DNA of 64,000 nucleotides from CAXBGS01 sp963975425 (GTDB taxonomy: Bacteria; Planctomycetota; Planctomycetia; Pirellulales; Pirellulaceae), in the NCBI GenBank assembly GCA_963975425.1, contig CAXBGS010000007.1, forward strand, positions 329,963 through 393,962. Direction: 5' to 3'. The translations under genes and the position numbers were made by a program. This document shows positions 34,172 through 43,322 of this stretch, in pieces. Below the pieces are notes generated by a model. The model had not been told where the DNA came from. It searched no databases and saw nothing but the letters and a program-made list of their open reading frames with translations. Positions within the stretch are counted from its first letter, which is position 1; every line of letters begins with the position of its first letter.

Positions 34172-34930
34172 TCACCTAAGCGAAACGAATTTTTCGCCGA
34201 ACAAAAATGTACTGGAAGTTCCGTCGCTGACCGATGCCATGCGAATCCGATCCGATGGCGCCGTCGCTTTTCCTTCGATGCACTTTGGTCGGACGCTGAT
34301 GATGACGCCAGTGCCGTTGCCGCCGTAATAGAAGTCGGTTGGTACGCCGGTTGCGCCGGGAGTCAAGTCACCGTGGTTACCCGCGTAGTCACACAAGGCG
34401 CCTTCGACATCAACGGTCACGTCGACCGGACGTGGCGGAACCGGACACCCGCACGGCAGACGACCGCCGCCGCCCATTACGGTTGTACGCAAATTACGAG
34501 TCCCGACGGGACGCGTGCCACTTCGCCGCGACGGGCAAAGGAAAATGTCGGGCACCGCCGTACGAACCGCTTCGGGATGCTCGTGCCAAGGCTTTGAAAA
34601 GTCCCATTGATCACCGAGCGAAACCTGCTCGATGTACGGCATGACGCGAGCTAACCAAGTCGGCGTTTCCAGTCCACATTGGTCAGCCGGGTCAGCGTCG
34701 GGGCGCGATTCGTATCGGGCTGGCGGGAAGTAGCCAACCGCATCATGGTGCAGGTGCGTCGCGAGCGCAAGCTGCCGAATACGATTTTTGCAGTCGGTGC
34801 TGCGTGCAGCTTCGCGTGCCGATTGAACGGCGGGCAACAACATCGCGATCAAAATGCCAATGATCCCGATGACCACCAACAGCTCGATCAACGTGAACCC
34901 GAGCGAATTACGTCTTTTTGTCGTTAACAT
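34172..34930 (-). pseudogene. DUF1559 prepilin-like protein, C-terminus truncated
   Basis: A 252-residue planctomycete DUF1559 protein. The type IV pilin-like leader is RRNSLGFTLIELLVVIGIIG with the cleavage-site G and the conserved Glu; the family pattern AMLLPAVQSAREAARSTDCK follows. The frame ends SVSDGTSSTFLFGEKFVSLR, exactly where relatives continue for about 50-80 residues with the C-terminal VDGS-type motif. The stop at 34172 lies next to repeat copy C, so insertion or deletion at the repeat probably removed the 3' end. The protein may still be exported and processed, but it lacks the usual C-terminal part. Confidence 0.85.
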
Positions 34931-35097
34931 GGAACGGATTTTCCGCGCAGAAGTGAAATCAATCCGGTCCGACCACCCGCAATTCTAATTGCGTCGAAGC
35001 CCCGAGTCACCCTGGCGATTGCCACGCATTGAATTCAGTGGAGTTCGAGTGAACGTTCGGTGGGGAGGCCTGCGCGTTGTCAAAGACTCGTGGTGCA

Positions 35098-35226
35098 AAG
35101 TCGATTAGCGCCATACGGCGCGAGAAACGGATGGCAAAGAGCATCTCGCTGCGTAAGCTCGCCGAAAGGAACGGCGTGTCGGCAACCCATCTGTCGCAGG
35201 TCGAACAGGATCGCGGTGTATCGTAA
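35098..35226 (+). pseudogene. XRE-family helix-turn-helix remnant
   Basis: A short frame reading IRREKRMAKSISLRKLAERN and GVSATHLSQVEQDRGVS before a stop. This is the core of an XRE/Cro-type DNA-binding domain (SLRKLAERNGVS is the first two helices, THLSQVEQDRG the recognition helix). No complete gene surrounds it. Confidence 0.6.
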
Positions 35227-35372
35227 TCTTGTTCCTCGGACAACATGCCGCTGGTCGAGCGGCCGGCACTGTTGCCCGACGACCTAGCGTTCGGCGCTGC
35301 TGGCCGACCACCGTTCGGCTCTGGAGACCATGCTTTTCGATGCCCGATCGGTCACCAAGGTAGGACAGCATT

Positions 35373-35600
35373 CTGCGCACGGTTCACAGCCTCAACCGCT
35401 GCACTACCTTGGTGGCGGGCGGCGGCGTGGACTTTCAGCACGGTCATCACATGGCGATGGACAAGAGGACTCCGCTAAGTCACCTTTGGCTCAACATGTT
35501 ACGCGGCAGCGGTGTCCATGCCGATTCGTTCGGTGACGCGACCGGAGTCACCGACGAGCTGTACAATACATTTAGAACATTTAGAGTTCAAAAAGCTTAG
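35373..35600 (+). pseudogene. C-terminal remnant of a DUF1552 protein
   Basis: The frame reads VAGGGVDFQHGHHMAMDKRT, PLSHLWLNMLRGSG and VHADSFGDATGVTDELY, which is the usual end of planctomycete DUF1552 proteins (gene-dense in this phylum, often beside cytochrome genes). Everything N-terminal to it is missing, so it is a relic. Confidence 0.6.
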
Positions 35601-35700
35601 CGTTCAAAGACCGTAAATTATTTTGTTTCGTACCGATGTCCGTTTCGAAAATGTACACGACCGTCTTGTCAACCAACCCTTCTTTTCTTGGGAGGAAGTC

Positions 35701-37101
35701 ATGAGATATCGCAGCTGGATGGTGGCGATGGCAGCAATCGTCGCTGGGTTGGCGACACAGCAGTCTGTCCGGTGCGAGGACACACGCCTGAATGTGTTGT
35801 TCATCGCGATCGATGATCTGAACGACTGGGTCGGCTTTCTCGGCGGACACCCTCAAGCGAAGACACCCAACTTAGATCGGTTGGCAGCCCAGAGCATGAT
35901 TTTTGAAAACGCTCAGTGTCCAGGCGTCGCGTGCAACCCGTCGCGGGCGGCGTTGCTGAGCGGGATCGCGCCGTATCGGTCGAAGATGTACAGCAATCAT
36001 GTGGACATGCGGTCGAGCCCACTGTTGAAGGACGCTGTCATGTTGCCGCGTTGCTTCAGCAATCATGGCTACACATCGCTGGCACGCGGGAAAATCTTTC
36101 ACAACGCCACCGGTCCAGGAGCCGATCCGCAGTCATGGGACATACTCAGCGATCAGAAGAATGACAAAATCCCGGTTCCTCTGAATTTGCGAACGGACAT
36201 GACGCCGTTTGAAGATCTCGCGATCGACAACAAGTTGCTGTTCGTTCAAAAGCCCGTCATCGCATGGAAGTCGACCATGCAGCCGAAGGAACAAACGACC
36301 GATTATCAGAACGCAATGTGGGCAGCCGAGTGGTTGACCGATTCCGCGGATCAAGAAACTCCCGTGCCGTTCTTCCTGGCATGCGGGATCTTTCGACCGC
36401 ACTTACCTTGGACGGTGCCCGCGGAATACTACGTCCGCTTTGATCTAAACAACACCAAACTTCCACCGATCAACGAAGACGACTTCTCCGACATCAAGGG
36501 TGGCGGACCGTCGGAAGAATATGTCTACGCGAAAGAGCATCAGCTACGCGAAGAAGTCGCTTGGGCATATCTGGCCAACATCGCTTACGCCGACGATTGC
36601 ATCGGCGTCATTCTCGACGCGCTAAAAGAGAGCCCCTACGCCGATCATACAATCATCGTGCTCTGGAGCGATCACGGATGGCATGTCGGGGAAAAGCTGC
36701 GTTACAAAAAGTCAACGCTGTGGGAAGAAACCGCCCGAACGCCGTTGCTGATCAAGGTGCCGGGCATGAAGCCAGGACGGACGAAACGGCCCGTCAGCTT
36801 GATTGACCTTTATCCGACCTTGATCGAACTCGCAGGGCTGCCGGAAAAGGAAGGGCTGAGCGGTCACAGCATCGTGCCGATCCTCAAGGATCCCGAGATT
36901 GCATGGAAGTACCCAGCCATTACGTCATCGAAGAGCGGTCACAGTCTGCGAACAGAACGCTGGCGTTACATCGTCAAGAAGAATGGCGCCGAGGAACTGT
37001 ACGATCATGACAAAGACCCACAAGAATGGACAAACCTCGCCGAGAATCCGGAATACGAGGCGATCAAGAACGAACTTCGAAAGCATCTTCCGAAACATTA
37101 A
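35701..37101 (+). CDS. Secreted sulfatase, iduronate-2-sulfatase-like
   Basis: A type I sulfatase of about 466 residues, exported by the signal peptide MRYRSWMVAMAAIVAGLA. The formylglycine site is CNPSRAALLSG (C-x-P-S-R). Metal ligands are the N-terminal IAIDDLNDW and the later LWSDHGWHVGEK. The sequence resembles iduronate-2-sulfatases (GHPQAKTPNLDRLAAQ; HLPWTVPAEYY). Such enzymes desulfate algal or animal polysaccharides and are very numerous in marine planctomycetes. Start ATG 35701 has GGGAGGAAGTC directly upstream. It is the first of four tandem sulfatase genes, 30 bp before the next. Confidence 0.93.
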   Translation: MRYRSWMVAMAAIVAGLATQQSVRCEDTRLNVLFIAIDDLNDWVGFLGGHPQAKTPNLDRLAAQSMIFENAQCPGVACNPSRAALLSGIAPYRSKMYSNHVDMRSSPLLKDAVMLPRCFSNHGYTSLARGKIFHNATGPGADPQSWDILSDQKNDKIPVPLNLRTDMTPFEDLAIDNKLLFVQKPVIAWKSTMQPKEQTTDYQNAMWAAEWLTDSADQETPVPFFLACGIFRPHLPWTVPAEYYVRFDLNNTKLPPINEDDFSDIKGGGPSEEYVYAKEHQLREEVAWAYLANIAYADDCIGVILDALKESPYADHTIIVLWSDHGWHVGEKLRYKKSTLWEETARTPLLIKVPGMKPGRTKRPVSLIDLYPTLIELAGLPEKEGLSGHSIVPILKDPEIAWKYPAITSSKSGHSLRTERWRYIVKKNGAEELYDHDKDPQEWTNLAENPEYEAIKNELRKHLPKH

Positions 37102-37131
37102 CGCGTCTTTGACACAGGAAACCAACTCACG

Positions 37132-38658
37132 ATGACCGGATTTACGATCAGATTATTCCGTACGCTTTGCGTGATGGCCGGCGGGCTTTGTTTCGTTCTA
37201 TTCTTCGCCGCTGCGGCGATGGGCCAGTCGAAGCCGAATATCGTTTTCATTCTCGTCGATGATCTCGGACATGCGGATGTCGGATTCAACGGATCGACGT
37301 TCTACGAAACGCCCAATATTGACGCGCTGGCAAGCGGCGGGTTGGTGATCGACAATGCCTATATGTATCCGACGTGCTCGCCATCACGCACCGCGCTGGC
37401 GACCGGCAAGCAATCTTTTCGTACGGGAGTCTACACGGTCCCCGTCCTCGAAAAAGGCGATGACCAGGAGAATATTTTCTCGCGTTGGACCGTCGGTGAA
37501 GAACACACCATGTACAGCCAACCGCTCGCTGATGCAGGGTACAAGTCGATCCACATTGGGAAGTGGCATCTGGTCGGACCGTATCCTAAAGAGGAGTTGG
37601 CCATGGAATTTCCGTTGCAGAAAAAACTTGGGCAGCCAGATCCATGGGACTTCAGTTGGGTTCCGTATCACAAAGAACACTGCCGGAAATATTATCCCGA
37701 AGGCCGCGGATATCTGAGGAACGTTGGCGGAACGTATCGCGGTGATCCGGCGTTGGAGGTTGATGGCTACCAAAGCAAAACCGGTGGTTACTTCGCCCCG
37801 TTCAGCAACCCGTTCATCGAACCTAAACCTGATGACAAGTGGTTGACCGATCGGCTGACCGACGAAGCGATCGAGTTCATGGATCAACACTCCGAAGGTC
37901 CGTTCTTCATCAACTTGCATTACTACACGGTGCATCGTCCGATTCGTGGGCGCAGCGAGACGCTCGTCAATAAGTACCTAAAGAAGCCAGGCGATCCAAC
38001 GACCGGCCAGGGGATGGGGGAAGGCCCAGAAAAGGAGCGTGAGGCCCAGTACGCGACCATGATCGAATCACTCGACGACAATGTTGGCCGGATTGTTCAG
38101 TTCCTGGATGACAATGGGTTACGCGACGACACCCTTATCATTTTCACATCGGATAACGGCCAAAATGTTGGACGCAATGATCGGCTGCGTGGGAAGAAAG
38201 GAAACATCTACGAAGGCGGAATCCGTGTTCCCACTTGTTTGAATTGGCCTGGCAAAGTCAAAGCCCGGCGAACGTCCACCGCGGTCACCTGTCTCGATTT
38301 TTTTCCAACGTTCATGGAGCTCGCGAAAATTGACTATGACGGCGTGCTCGACGGGCACTCCATCACCGGACTGTTTCAAAGTGAGCCAGAACCATTAAAG
38401 ACTCGGTCTTTATTCTGGCATCTGGCAAGCCGCTACAAACACGGCACATGCTCTGTCATTCGCAAGGACAATTACAAGTTGATTCAGTTTCTCGCCGATG
38501 GAAAACTGGAACTGTACGACTTAAAGAATGACCCACGCGAGCAGCACAACCTTGCTGAGACGAACGGGGAGCAAACGAAGGTATTGCTACAGGAGTTGGT
38601 CGCATGGCGAAAAACGAACGATGTTCCGTTGCCCCCAGCATCACCACTTCAGTGGTAA
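37132..38658 (+). CDS. Secreted sulfatase, arylsulfatase A-like
   Basis: A 508-residue sulfatase with a signal peptide (CVMAGGLCFVLFFAAAAMGQ). Active site CSPSRTALATGKQ with the convertible cysteine; metal site ILVDDLGHADVG at the N-terminus and TSDNGQNVGR later; GKWHL around residue 145 contributes substrate binding. The C-terminal ending (WRKTNDVPLPPASPLQW) is complete. It differs in subfamily from the gene before it, so the pair are likely to attack different sulfate positions of one polysaccharide (inference). Extracytoplasmic, requiring formylglycine maturation. Confidence 0.93.
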   Translation: MTGFTIRLFRTLCVMAGGLCFVLFFAAAAMGQSKPNIVFILVDDLGHADVGFNGSTFYETPNIDALASGGLVIDNAYMYPTCSPSRTALATGKQSFRTGVYTVPVLEKGDDQENIFSRWTVGEEHTMYSQPLADAGYKSIHIGKWHLVGPYPKEELAMEFPLQKKLGQPDPWDFSWVPYHKEHCRKYYPEGRGYLRNVGGTYRGDPALEVDGYQSKTGGYFAPFSNPFIEPKPDDKWLTDRLTDEAIEFMDQHSEGPFFINLHYYTVHRPIRGRSETLVNKYLKKPGDPTTGQGMGEGPEKEREAQYATMIESLDDNVGRIVQFLDDNGLRDDTLIIFTSDNGQNVGRNDRLRGKKGNIYEGGIRVPTCLNWPGKVKARRTSTAVTCLDFFPTFMELAKIDYDGVLDGHSITGLFQSEPEPLKTRSLFWHLASRYKHGTCSVIRKDNYKLIQFLADGKLELYDLKNDPREQHNLAETNGEQTKVLLQELVAWRKTNDVPLPPASPLQW

Positions 38659-38666
38659 ACCATAAG

Positions 38667-38684
38667 CCACGGCGCTAGCCGTGG
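38667..38684. repeat. Perfect palindromic hairpin after sulfatase 2
   Basis: CCACGGC-GCTA-GCCGTGG, 8 bp after the stop codon. The flanks (CATAAG... GGCCC) look like a dispersed intergenic palindrome rather than a terminator, as there is no T-run. Confidence 0.6.
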
Positions 38685-38892
38685 GCCCTTACCGCGTCGC
38701 TGTCAAACTGAGGGCTGCCCCGGGCTGCCAAAGAACGGAGTAACATTTCGCATGGAAACTGGGCGATCGGAGACAAAACAGCGATCTATGAAATCATCGG
38801 TAACAGCATCGACAACAAAAACGGACGTTGCGCCGTCATGTTGGGTCGAACCAGCTCTACCGCGCACCGTCGAAGGGCCAGAACAATCCAAA

Positions 38893-39288
38893 ATGAAACT
38901 TCGAATGAATCAGCTAAGGCCTATCACTATTGCCATATTGTTGTTGATCGTCTGCGCCATTGCAAATCACGCGGGCGCATCCTCGCGACCCAATGTGCTG
39001 ATCATCATGTGTGATGATTTGGGATATGCGGACGTGGGTTTTATTGGTGCGAACGACATCACGACTCCGGCACTCGACGGACTGGCAAACGGCGGAACCG
39101 TTTGCACGTCCGCCTACGTCGCCCATCCCGTTTGCGGTCCCAGCCGCGCCGCGACCATGACGGGGCGTTACCCTCACAACTTTGGTGAGCAATTCATCCT
39201 GCCCGATCACCATGAAATGGGGACGCCTTTGAGTGAAGTGTTTCTATCGCAACTCTTGAAGGACGCAGGCTACTTCACCCTCTCATAA
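38893..39288 (+). pseudogene. Sulfatase N-terminal fragment
   Basis: About 131 residues from MKLRMNQLRPITIAILLLIV: signal peptide, metal motif IIMCDDLGYADVG and active-site motif CGPSRAATMTGRYP are intact, then the frame ends at LLKDAGYFTLS where the family continues with a GKWHLG motif and about 300 more residues. The next sulfatase starts 30 bp later. A deletion or stop mutation has removed most of the enzyme. A frame open from 38752 precedes it but does not look like a signal sequence. Confidence 0.8.
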
Positions 39289-39318
39289 TGCGATCGCCTT
39301 CGGAATTCGCAGAGTCAA

Positions 39319-40506
39319 ATGAGCAACATGAATAACATACTGCGAATGCTGATTTGTTTGACACTAATGTCATTGTGCTCATCCGCTGCGGCAGACCAGA
39401 AACCAAACGTCCTGTTCATCCTGATCGACGACTTCGGCTGGAAGGATGTTGGTTACAACGGCAGCACGTTTTACGAAACGCCGCGGATCGATGCGCTGTC
39501 GAAGGAGTGGATGCGTTTTGATAACTGCTACACGCCGAGCCCGATGTGTTCGCCGACGCGTGCGAGCATTCTGACTGGAAAGAATCCGGCACGGCATGGC
39601 ATCACGCAGTGGTTGCCAGGACGCGACACGTTCTATGGCGCGCAGGGAGAAACACCGGCCGTCTATTGTCCGACTCCGTTACCAAGAGGTATCAACGCGG
39701 GTGAAATTACGTTGGGCGAGGCTTTCCAGGAGGCGGGATACGAGACGGCGTTTTACGGCAAATGGCACATGGGCAAATTTCGGGCGACGGGTGGCCCGGT
39801 GAAGCATGGATATGCTTCCCAGAAAGCCGTGATTGAAGAAAACGGGTGTGAAATGTTCTATCCCTTCCGAAAGCACCCGGAATACTTCCCGAATGCAAAG
39901 AAGGGCGACAACTTTACCGATCTGCTGACCGATGCGGCGATTGATTTCGTGACGGCGGAGCGCGATCAGCCGTTCTATCTGCACTTGTGTCATTTTGCGA
40001 TGCACCATCCGATCGGATCCAAACCGGAGTTACGCGAGCGGTTCGCTAAAAAGCGTGCCGCGTTACCGTCATCGGAGAAAGAAACGGTTACTCCGGATCA
40101 TACCCATCACCCGCAAAAATTCAGGCAGGATGATCCGGAGTATGCAGGGGAATTAATGACGCTGGATGAGAACATCGGACGCTTGGTCGACGCACTCAAA
40201 GCGGCGGGCCATTATGAAAATACAATCATTGTGTTTACGGGCGATAACGGTGGACGAACGTCCTATCATCGCGAGCACCCGACGTCGAATCAGCCGCTAC
40301 GCGCCGGAAAGACCTTTATCTATGAAGGCGGCCTGCGCACGCCGTTGTTGATCCATTGGCCGGGGCACGGTGTCGATGGCGCAGGCGGAAAGATAACCGA
40401 TGTGCCGGTTACGAGCATGGATTTTTACCCAACGCTGCTGGAGATGGCCGGATTGCCGCTGAAGACGTTGCTGCAATGGATCGTTCCCAAATTCTGCGTT
40501 CATTGA
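39319..40506 (+). pseudogene. Sulfatase, C-terminally truncated
   Basis: A 395-residue sulfatase with signal peptide (LICLTLMSLCSSAAA), ILIDDFGWKDVGYNG, active site CSPTRASILTGKNP, GKWHMG and FTGDNGGR. It ends MAGLPLKTLLQWIVPKFCVH, where relatives continue with a VDGVSL-type segment and about 90 more residues containing the C-terminal subdomain. The catalytic core is nearly complete, so some activity may remain; the foreign tail shows that the 3' end was replaced. Confidence 0.75.
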
Positions 40507-40569
40507 CATCGATCCGCGAAAGTGAGAGTTGGTGAGATGCCACCGAGTCAATTCAGCAAGAGGGAAGTC

Positions 40570-42912
40570 ATGAGACGGACAACGAGACTGCTTTATAGCT
40601 TGGCAACGATCGCGTTGTTGACAGCACTGCCGAGCCAGACTCAGGCGCAAGAGCCCCTGAGAACGACAATCCACAGTGAGAAATCAGACTCCCAGGAAAC
40701 GGCCAGAGAGTTCAAGCTGATTCCGGGGCGTACGATCATGCGCACCGCCGACGGGGCGAATCGGGCGACTTATCATGTGAATGTTCCCAAGAGTTTCGAC
40801 GTGGATGCGCCGCCGCCTCCGATTTTGATTGTGTTCAGCCCCAGCGGCAATGGCAAAGCAATGCTGGAGAAACTGCAACCGGCTACCGAAGCGGTTGGCT
40901 GGCTGCTCGTCGGATGCGACCAGTTACGCAATGGCATGAAAGACAATGATCTTGAGATCGAAATCGAAGACGAAATTCTCTCTGACGTGCTGAAACATGT
41001 TCCGCACGATTCTCAGCGTATCTATCTAGGTGGCTTTTCCGGGGGCGCGATGCGGGCGTACGGCATCACGGCTCGTCGTAGCGAGCCATACGCTGGCGTT
41101 CTTGCATTCGGCGGATGGCTCGGCGGGCCGAGCTATCAGGATCAGCCTTATCGCGAGAGCATGTCGGTTGCGATGGTAACGGGTGTTCGCGACCTGGGTG
41201 CGAGTGGGTGGGTTCCGATCGACACGAAGACTTTGAAGCGGAGGAATTGTTCGGTTAAACATTTCGCATTTGACGGAGGTCACTCCGTCTCGCCGCCCGC
41301 GACGACTCGTGCAGCGATCAAGTGGCTCGACGAGCAATGGTCGCAGGCCAGTCACTCCGCAAAAGCCAGCGGGAAAATCCCCTTAGAGGTCTTGTATGTC
41401 GGCAAGGCCGGCCCTCGCGCCGATGACTTCAGATCCTTCCTGTCAAAACATTTTGTTTCGGTTGAGGCGACGAGTTCTGGTGACCTTACGATGGATGAGG
41501 TCAATCACGCCGACGTGCTCTTGTTGGACGACGTCGTTCGGTCTCTTCCCAATGGCTGCACCAAAGCAATGTTGATGACGGGATCGTCTGCGGCAATGAC
41601 TGGCGAACGCTATGGATCGAAGATCGACTGGCTATGCCAGTGCTTGGACAACGAAGCCTACTCAGTCGATACATCGCATCCGATCTTTCAAGGGCCGCTT
41701 CCGGTCACGCCGACCTTGGTCGAAAAACGTTGCCCACATACCAAAATGAAGATTCAGGCTTGGAAGGTCGAGGAACCTCAGAAGGATCCCGGTCTGGTTT
41801 CCAGCCGCAAACACTTCGCGTCGGCAAAGGACTCGGAAATCGTTGCCGGTGGCGTGAATATGAAAGGGATAAGCGGCGTGCCACTTGTTCGTGAAGCGAA
41901 TCGGTTTCTGTGGGGATTTGTGGCTGCACCCTCGGAGATGACTGATGAAGGACGCCGCGCTTTCGTCAATGCCTTGGCGTGGATACACGACTTCGACGGC
42001 GAAGTTCAACGAGACTACGCGGGCCTTCATGACCGAGCCACCATCAAAAGCGTGTTGGACAGCCCTTATGTTGACGCTAAGAACCTCAATCGTTGGTTTC
42101 CCAAGGCTTTGATCGAGAAAACCAGAGGCGACAAGGAAGCCATTCGCAAACACTTCGACGGCAGATTGGCCTACGTCCACGTTCCGACCGGAAGCGGCTT
42201 GTTTCAGATCGACGAGGAAGCCGAGCAGTTGGGCACGCCGATCAGTGATCCCGCATCGATTGCCAAATGGATCGACATGCTTGATGGAGATCAGGCGAAG
42301 CTGGCATTCGGATTGTTGCAGCGATATACCCGCCAGAGGATACGCCGAAAGTCTGGGCAATGGCGTCAGTGGTACGAGTCCAACAAGGACCAGCTCGTGT
42401 TCAGCGAAGAACGGGGCTACCGGTTCTTTGTCCGAGAAGCCCATTCCGGATCTAACGCCGTCAAGAACGCTCTGAAGAATCAACCGAGCGAACCGGGGCT
42501 GACAGAAGTTTCACCGATCTTGTTTGAACATGGTTTGGCGGCGCCACATGTGGTCGATGGCGTCGCGTACCAGTACAGCGGCAGGAAACTGACTCTCGTG
42601 ATTCGCGCCCGAGTCAAAGACGGTTGGCATTTCTACTCGGCCACCGAAGACAACGGCACCAACATCCCAACGAAGATCGATGTCGATCTTCCAGAAGGCA
42701 TGGAATTCGTCGGTGACTGGGTCTTGCCTGAATCGTCAGGCATTGAACTTGGCAATGACGCGACATTCGAGCGCGTGATTCGCGTTGGAAAGGAGCCAGC
42801 CGATGGGGTTGAAATCAAGGGGAGCATTCGATTCCAGGCTTGCACAGAGACTCGATGCCTTCGTCCACAGACCTTCAGATTCACACTGCCAGTCGTCGTC
42901 ATGGCGAAGTAA
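40570..42912 (+). CDS. Secreted multi-domain protein: esterase-like, ThuA-like and DsbD-alpha-like parts
   Basis: About 780 residues with a signal peptide (LLYSLATIALLTALPSQTQA). Residues 60-270 look like an alpha/beta-hydrolase (PPPPILIVFSPSGNGKAM; YLGGFSGGAMRAYG with the GxSxG serine; FDGGHSVSPP histidine). Residues 280-500 resemble a ThuA-like glutamine-amidotransferase fold (LEVLYVGKAGPRADDF; FLWGFVAAPSEMTDEG). The last 130 residues (VIRARVKDGWHFYSATEDNG; IRFQACTETRCLRPQTFRF) match the periplasmic DsbD-alpha/thiol domain with its two cysteines. Start ATG 40570 has GAGGGAAG upstream. It follows the sulfatases and may process an extracellular polymer, but the overall role is unknown. Confidence 0.7.
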   Translation: MRRTTRLLYSLATIALLTALPSQTQAQEPLRTTIHSEKSDSQETAREFKLIPGRTIMRTADGANRATYHVNVPKSFDVDAPPPPILIVFSPSGNGKAMLEKLQPATEAVGWLLVGCDQLRNGMKDNDLEIEIEDEILSDVLKHVPHDSQRIYLGGFSGGAMRAYGITARRSEPYAGVLAFGGWLGGPSYQDQPYRESMSVAMVTGVRDLGASGWVPIDTKTLKRRNCSVKHFAFDGGHSVSPPATTRAAIKWLDEQWSQASHSAKASGKIPLEVLYVGKAGPRADDFRSFLSKHFVSVEATSSGDLTMDEVNHADVLLLDDVVRSLPNGCTKAMLMTGSSAAMTGERYGSKIDWLCQCLDNEAYSVDTSHPIFQGPLPVTPTLVEKRCPHTKMKIQAWKVEEPQKDPGLVSSRKHFASAKDSEIVAGGVNMKGISGVPLVREANRFLWGFVAAPSEMTDEGRRAFVNALAWIHDFDGEVQRDYAGLHDRATIKSVLDSPYVDAKNLNRWFPKALIEKTRGDKEAIRKHFDGRLAYVHVPTGSGLFQIDEEAEQLGTPISDPASIAKWIDMLDGDQAKLAFGLLQRYTRQRIRRKSGQWRQWYESNKDQLVFSEERGYRFFVREAHSGSNAVKNALKNQPSEPGLTEVSPILFEHGLAAPHVVDGVAYQYSGRKLTLVIRARVKDGWHFYSATEDNGTNIPTKIDVDLPEGMEFVGDWVLPESSGIELGNDATFERVIRVGKEPADGVEIKGSIRFQACTETRCLRPQTFRFTLPVVVMAK

Positions 42913-43322
42913 AGCTGCACTCATTGACGATCGCCAGGCACTTCGCGTACCTCACAGCAATACCATGAAGAAAACCTGATTATCGGTTGCGTTGGTGGTG
43001 ATCCTCCTTGAGCCGGCATGTGTCCGCACGCGGTACTGCTCTTGCCGCCGTCCGTTCGCCCAATGCCATTTACCTTCCCCTCAAGATCGGTCCACAGTCA
43101 ACTTTTCGTGGGCAATTCCAGAGGGCGGCGGGTTCAACGTCGCCAAAGCAGTCGCTCGGGGAAATCGTGAGGCAGGAAACTTGGTCATGTCGGCTGACAG
43201 CAAGCTAGATTTCTGAGCGGCACCCGCTCGTTACGGTTCCGAGCGCTCGACGATTGCGATTCGATCGGTTGCCAATGATTGGTTGAATTGCGCCAGCCCT
43301 TATCTCTGTGACGAATCTACGG
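42913..43322. other. Intergenic region without a confident gene
   Basis: A frame ending near 43216 reads AIPEGGGFNVAKAVARGNRE and AGNLVMSADSKLDF, which looks protein-like, but I cannot place it in a family and it has no proper start. The rest is featureless. Confidence 0.4.

Larger units (their letters stand above)
34931..35700. other. Decayed region between DUF1559 gene and sulfatases
   Basis: About 770 bp with fragments only: an HTH remnant (35098-35226) and a DUF1552 C-terminal remnant (35373-35600), listed separately. The remainder shows no structure I can name. The region resembles a graveyard at an integration boundary. Confidence 0.6.

Noticed and set aside
33902..34597. 231-codon plus-strand ORF across repeat copy C
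   Set aside because: It runs from non-coding repeat into the antisense of the DUF1559 gene and has no coherent domain.
41662..42483. 273-codon minus-strand ORF within the multi-domain esterase gene
   Set aside because: Antisense to a gene with signal peptide and domain motifs; no ribosome-binding site.
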